Source of the DNA: Microbacterium oleivorans | Lineage (GTDB): Bacteria > Actinomycetota > Actinomycetes > Actinomycetales > Microbacteriaceae | NCBI RefSeq assembly: GCF_013389665.1 | Contig: NZ_CP058316.1 | Span: forward strand, 2,852,001-2,916,000 | Direction of reading: 5' to 3' | Length of the DNA: 64,000 nt | Part shown: piece after piece, positions 62,484 to 64,000 of the stretch | Numbering within the stretch: position 1 is the stretch's first letter | How the letters are laid out: each line of letters starts with the position of its first letter | Notes under the pieces: model-generated | Seen by the model: the letters and a program-made list of their open reading frames with translations, nothing else | What the model was told of the DNA's origin: nothing | Databases searched by the model: none | Made by a program: the position numbers and the translations under genes

Positions 62484-64000
62484 ATGAGCACGAACTCCGA
62501 ACTGCCCGTCATCTCCCACTGGATCGACGGCGCCATCAAGGACTCCGCGAGTGGTCGCACCTCGCCTGTCCATAATCCAGCCACCGGTGCGGTCACCGGG
62601 AATGTAGCCCTCGCCGACCAGGCCGAGATCGACGAGGCCATTGCCTCCGCCGAGCGCGGCTACCAGATCTGGAAGAGCTATTCCATCGCCAAGCGGCAGA
62701 CCGTCGTCTTCGCCTTCCGTGAGTTGCTCAACGCACGCAAGCGTGAGCTGGCGCAGATCATCACGGCCGAGCACGGCAAGGTCATCTCCGATGCCATGGG
62801 CGAGATCTTGCGCGGCCAGGAGGTCGTAGAACTCGCGACCGGTTTCCCGCACCTGATCAAGGGTGCTTTCAGCGAGAACGCCTCCACAGGAATCGACGTC
62901 TACTCGCTCAAGCAGCCTCTCGGTGTGGTTGGCATCATCAGCCCGTTCAACTTCCCCGCCATGGTGCCGATGTGGTTCTTCCCCATCGCTATCGCCGCGG
63001 GCAACGCTGTGGTCCTCAAGCCCAGCGAGAAGGACCCGTCCGCAGCTCTCTGGCTCGCTCAGCTGTGGAAGGAAGCGGGGCTCCCCGACGGAGTGTTCAC
63101 CGTTCTCCAGGGAGACAAGCTCGCCGTCGATGGCCTGCTCAACAGCCCCGTCGTTCAGTCCATCTCCTTCGTCGGCTCCACGCCCATCGCCCAGTACATC
63201 TACGAGACCGCGTCCAAGAACGGCAAGCGCGTCCAGGCTCTCGGCGGCGCGAAGAACCACATGCTCGTTCTTCCCGACGCTGATCTCGACCTCGTGGCAG
63301 ACCAGGCTGTCAACGCTGGTTACGGTGCAGCAGGGGAGCGCTGCATGGCCATCTCCGTCGCCATCGCCGTCGAGCCCGTCGCCGACGAGCTCATCTCGAA
63401 GATCTCCGAGCGCATCGCCAAGCTCCGTATCGGCAACGGAGCGGGTCAAGACGGTGTCGAACCCGACATGGGCCCGCTCATCACGGACCTTCACCGCGAC
63501 AAGGTCTCGTCCTACGTCGACATCGCCGAAGCCGATGGCGCGAAGATCGTCGTCGATGGCCGCGGCCTCACCGTTGCCGGCCACGAAAACGGCTTCTTCT
63601 TCGGCCCGACGCTCATCGACGAGATCCCGACCACGTCGCGCGCTTACCAGGAGGAGATCTTCGGCCCGGTGCTGTCTGTCGTGCGGGTGAAGACGTTCCA
63701 GGAGGGACTGGACCTCATCAACTCGGGACAGTTCGGGAACGGCACCGCGATCTTCACCAACGACGGCGGAGCTGCCCGCCGGTTCCAGAGCGAGGTTGAG
63801 GTCGGCATGATCGGCATCAACGTACCGATCCCCGTTCCGGTCGCGTACCACTCGTTCGGTGGGTGGAAGGCGTCACTCTTCGGTGATGCGAAGGCTTACG
63901 GCGTGCACGGCTTCGACTTCTTCACCCGTGAGAAGGCCATCACCAGTCGCTGGCTCGACCCGGCCACCCACGGTGGCATCAACCTGGGCTTCCCCCAGAA
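62484..64000 (+). CDS. iolA: Methylmalonate-semialdehyde dehydrogenase IolA/MmsA (3' end at window edge)
   Basis: An aldehyde dehydrogenase with 505 codons in view; the last visible residues, GGINLGFPQ, are normally one or two residues from the C-terminus. Motifs: ISPFNFPAMVPMWFFPIAIA, VLKPSEKDPS (cofactor Lys), ISFVGSTPIAQYIY and the catalytic Cys in GAAGERCMAIS. It is CoA-dependent and converts malonate semialdehyde to acetyl-CoA, the last step of inositol breakdown. Start at 62484 with a GAAAGAAAG site, 23 bases after the aldolase gene. Confidence 0.94.
   Translation, partial: MSTNSELPVISHWIDGAIKDSASGRTSPVHNPATGAVTGNVALADQAEIDEAIASAERGYQIWKSYSIAKRQTVVFAFRELLNARKRELAQIITAEHGKVISDAMGEILRGQEVVELATGFPHLIKGAFSENASTGIDVYSLKQPLGVVGIISPFNFPAMVPMWFFPIAIAAGNAVVLKPSEKDPSAALWLAQLWKEAGLPDGVFTVLQGDKLAVDGLLNSPVVQSISFVGSTPIAQYIYETASKNGKRVQALGGAKNHMLVLPDADLDLVADQAVNAGYGAAGERCMAISVAIAVEPVADELISKISERIAKLRIGNGAGQDGVEPDMGPLITDLHRDKVSSYVDIAEADGAKIVVDGRGLTVAGHENGFFFGPTLIDEIPTTSRAYQEEIFGPVLSVVRVKTFQEGLDLINSGQFGNGTAIFTNDGGAARRFQSEVEVGMIGINVPIPVPVAYHSFGGWKASLFGDAKAYGVHGFDFFTREKAITSRWLDPATHGGINLGFPQ

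Noticed and set aside
62376..63851. 491-residue minus-strand ORF opposite iolA
   Set aside because: Shadow frame; the plus strand encodes a complete aldehyde dehydrogenase with all motifs.

Overview
The window is high-GC actinobacterial chromosome. Gene content and order (DUF3046-recA-recX, lexA divergent from a LysM gene, hisC-hisB-hisH-priA without trpF, DUF1844 divergent from infC-rpmI-rplT, gluABCD, pheST, argCJBDF...argH, a tyrS locus) fit the Microbacteriaceae, most likely Microbacterium or a close relative. This is inferred from memory of synteny and protein style; no search was run. Many genes carry a TANNNT -10 hexamer only 6 to 9 bases before an ATG or GTG, the pattern of leaderless transcripts common in Actinobacteria.

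Layout. 1-2341: DUF3046, SOS box, recA, recX. 2378-4991 (minus): a large LuxR/AAA regulator broken by a one-base insertion in its Walker A motif. 5263-6610: a signal-peptidase-like membrane protein lacking the usual catalytic His, with a secreted, membrane-anchored partner. 6580-10408: miaB, miaA, a GNAT gene, dapF. 10425-15988: an RsmC-like methyltransferase, hflX, an S9 peptidase, lexA and a divergent LysM gene with SOS-like sites between them. 16074-19994: his genes and an SseB-like gene. 20029-22858: DUF1844, the infC operon (infC begins with ATC), an RNA methyltransferase. 22968-26378: glutamate-type ABC importer, then a strong terminator. 26470-30017: pheST. 30018-30602: non-coding tract with tandem repeats. 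30603-36758: an ATPase and two ABC export systems with a small winged-helix regulator. 36842-44896: arginine biosynthesis preceded by a tiny Arg-rich leaderless ORF. 44910-49887: a SatD-family gene with twin palindromic operators, a VOC protein, tyrS, a DUF4184 protein, an S4-domain protein and a GNAT gene.

50001-59444 is a genomic island. It starts in an intact tRNA-Pro(GGG) gene and ends at a 44-bp near-perfect copy of that tRNA's 3' half. It holds an N-terminally truncated serine recombinase, an IS3-family element with a -1 frameshift signal, a rhamnoside-type cargo cluster (MFS transporter, GH78 rhamnosidase, esterase, divergent MarR regulator with a good palindromic operator) and, near its right end, pieces of an IS256 transposase, an FAD monooxygenase, a tyrosine recombinase and an AlbA_2 protein. 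The tyrosine-recombinase remnant may be the enzyme that first inserted the island, because a long tRNA duplication is more typical of that class than of serine recombinases.

59638-64000 is a myo-inositol catabolism locus: a GntR repressor divergent from iolC, a Cgl0159-type aldolase-fold gene and iolA, the last running to the window edge. The strongest candidate for something undescribed is the 23-codon leaderless ORF with eight Arg codons upstream of argC, which looks like a ribosome-mediated attenuator for arginine synthesis in a cluster without argR.
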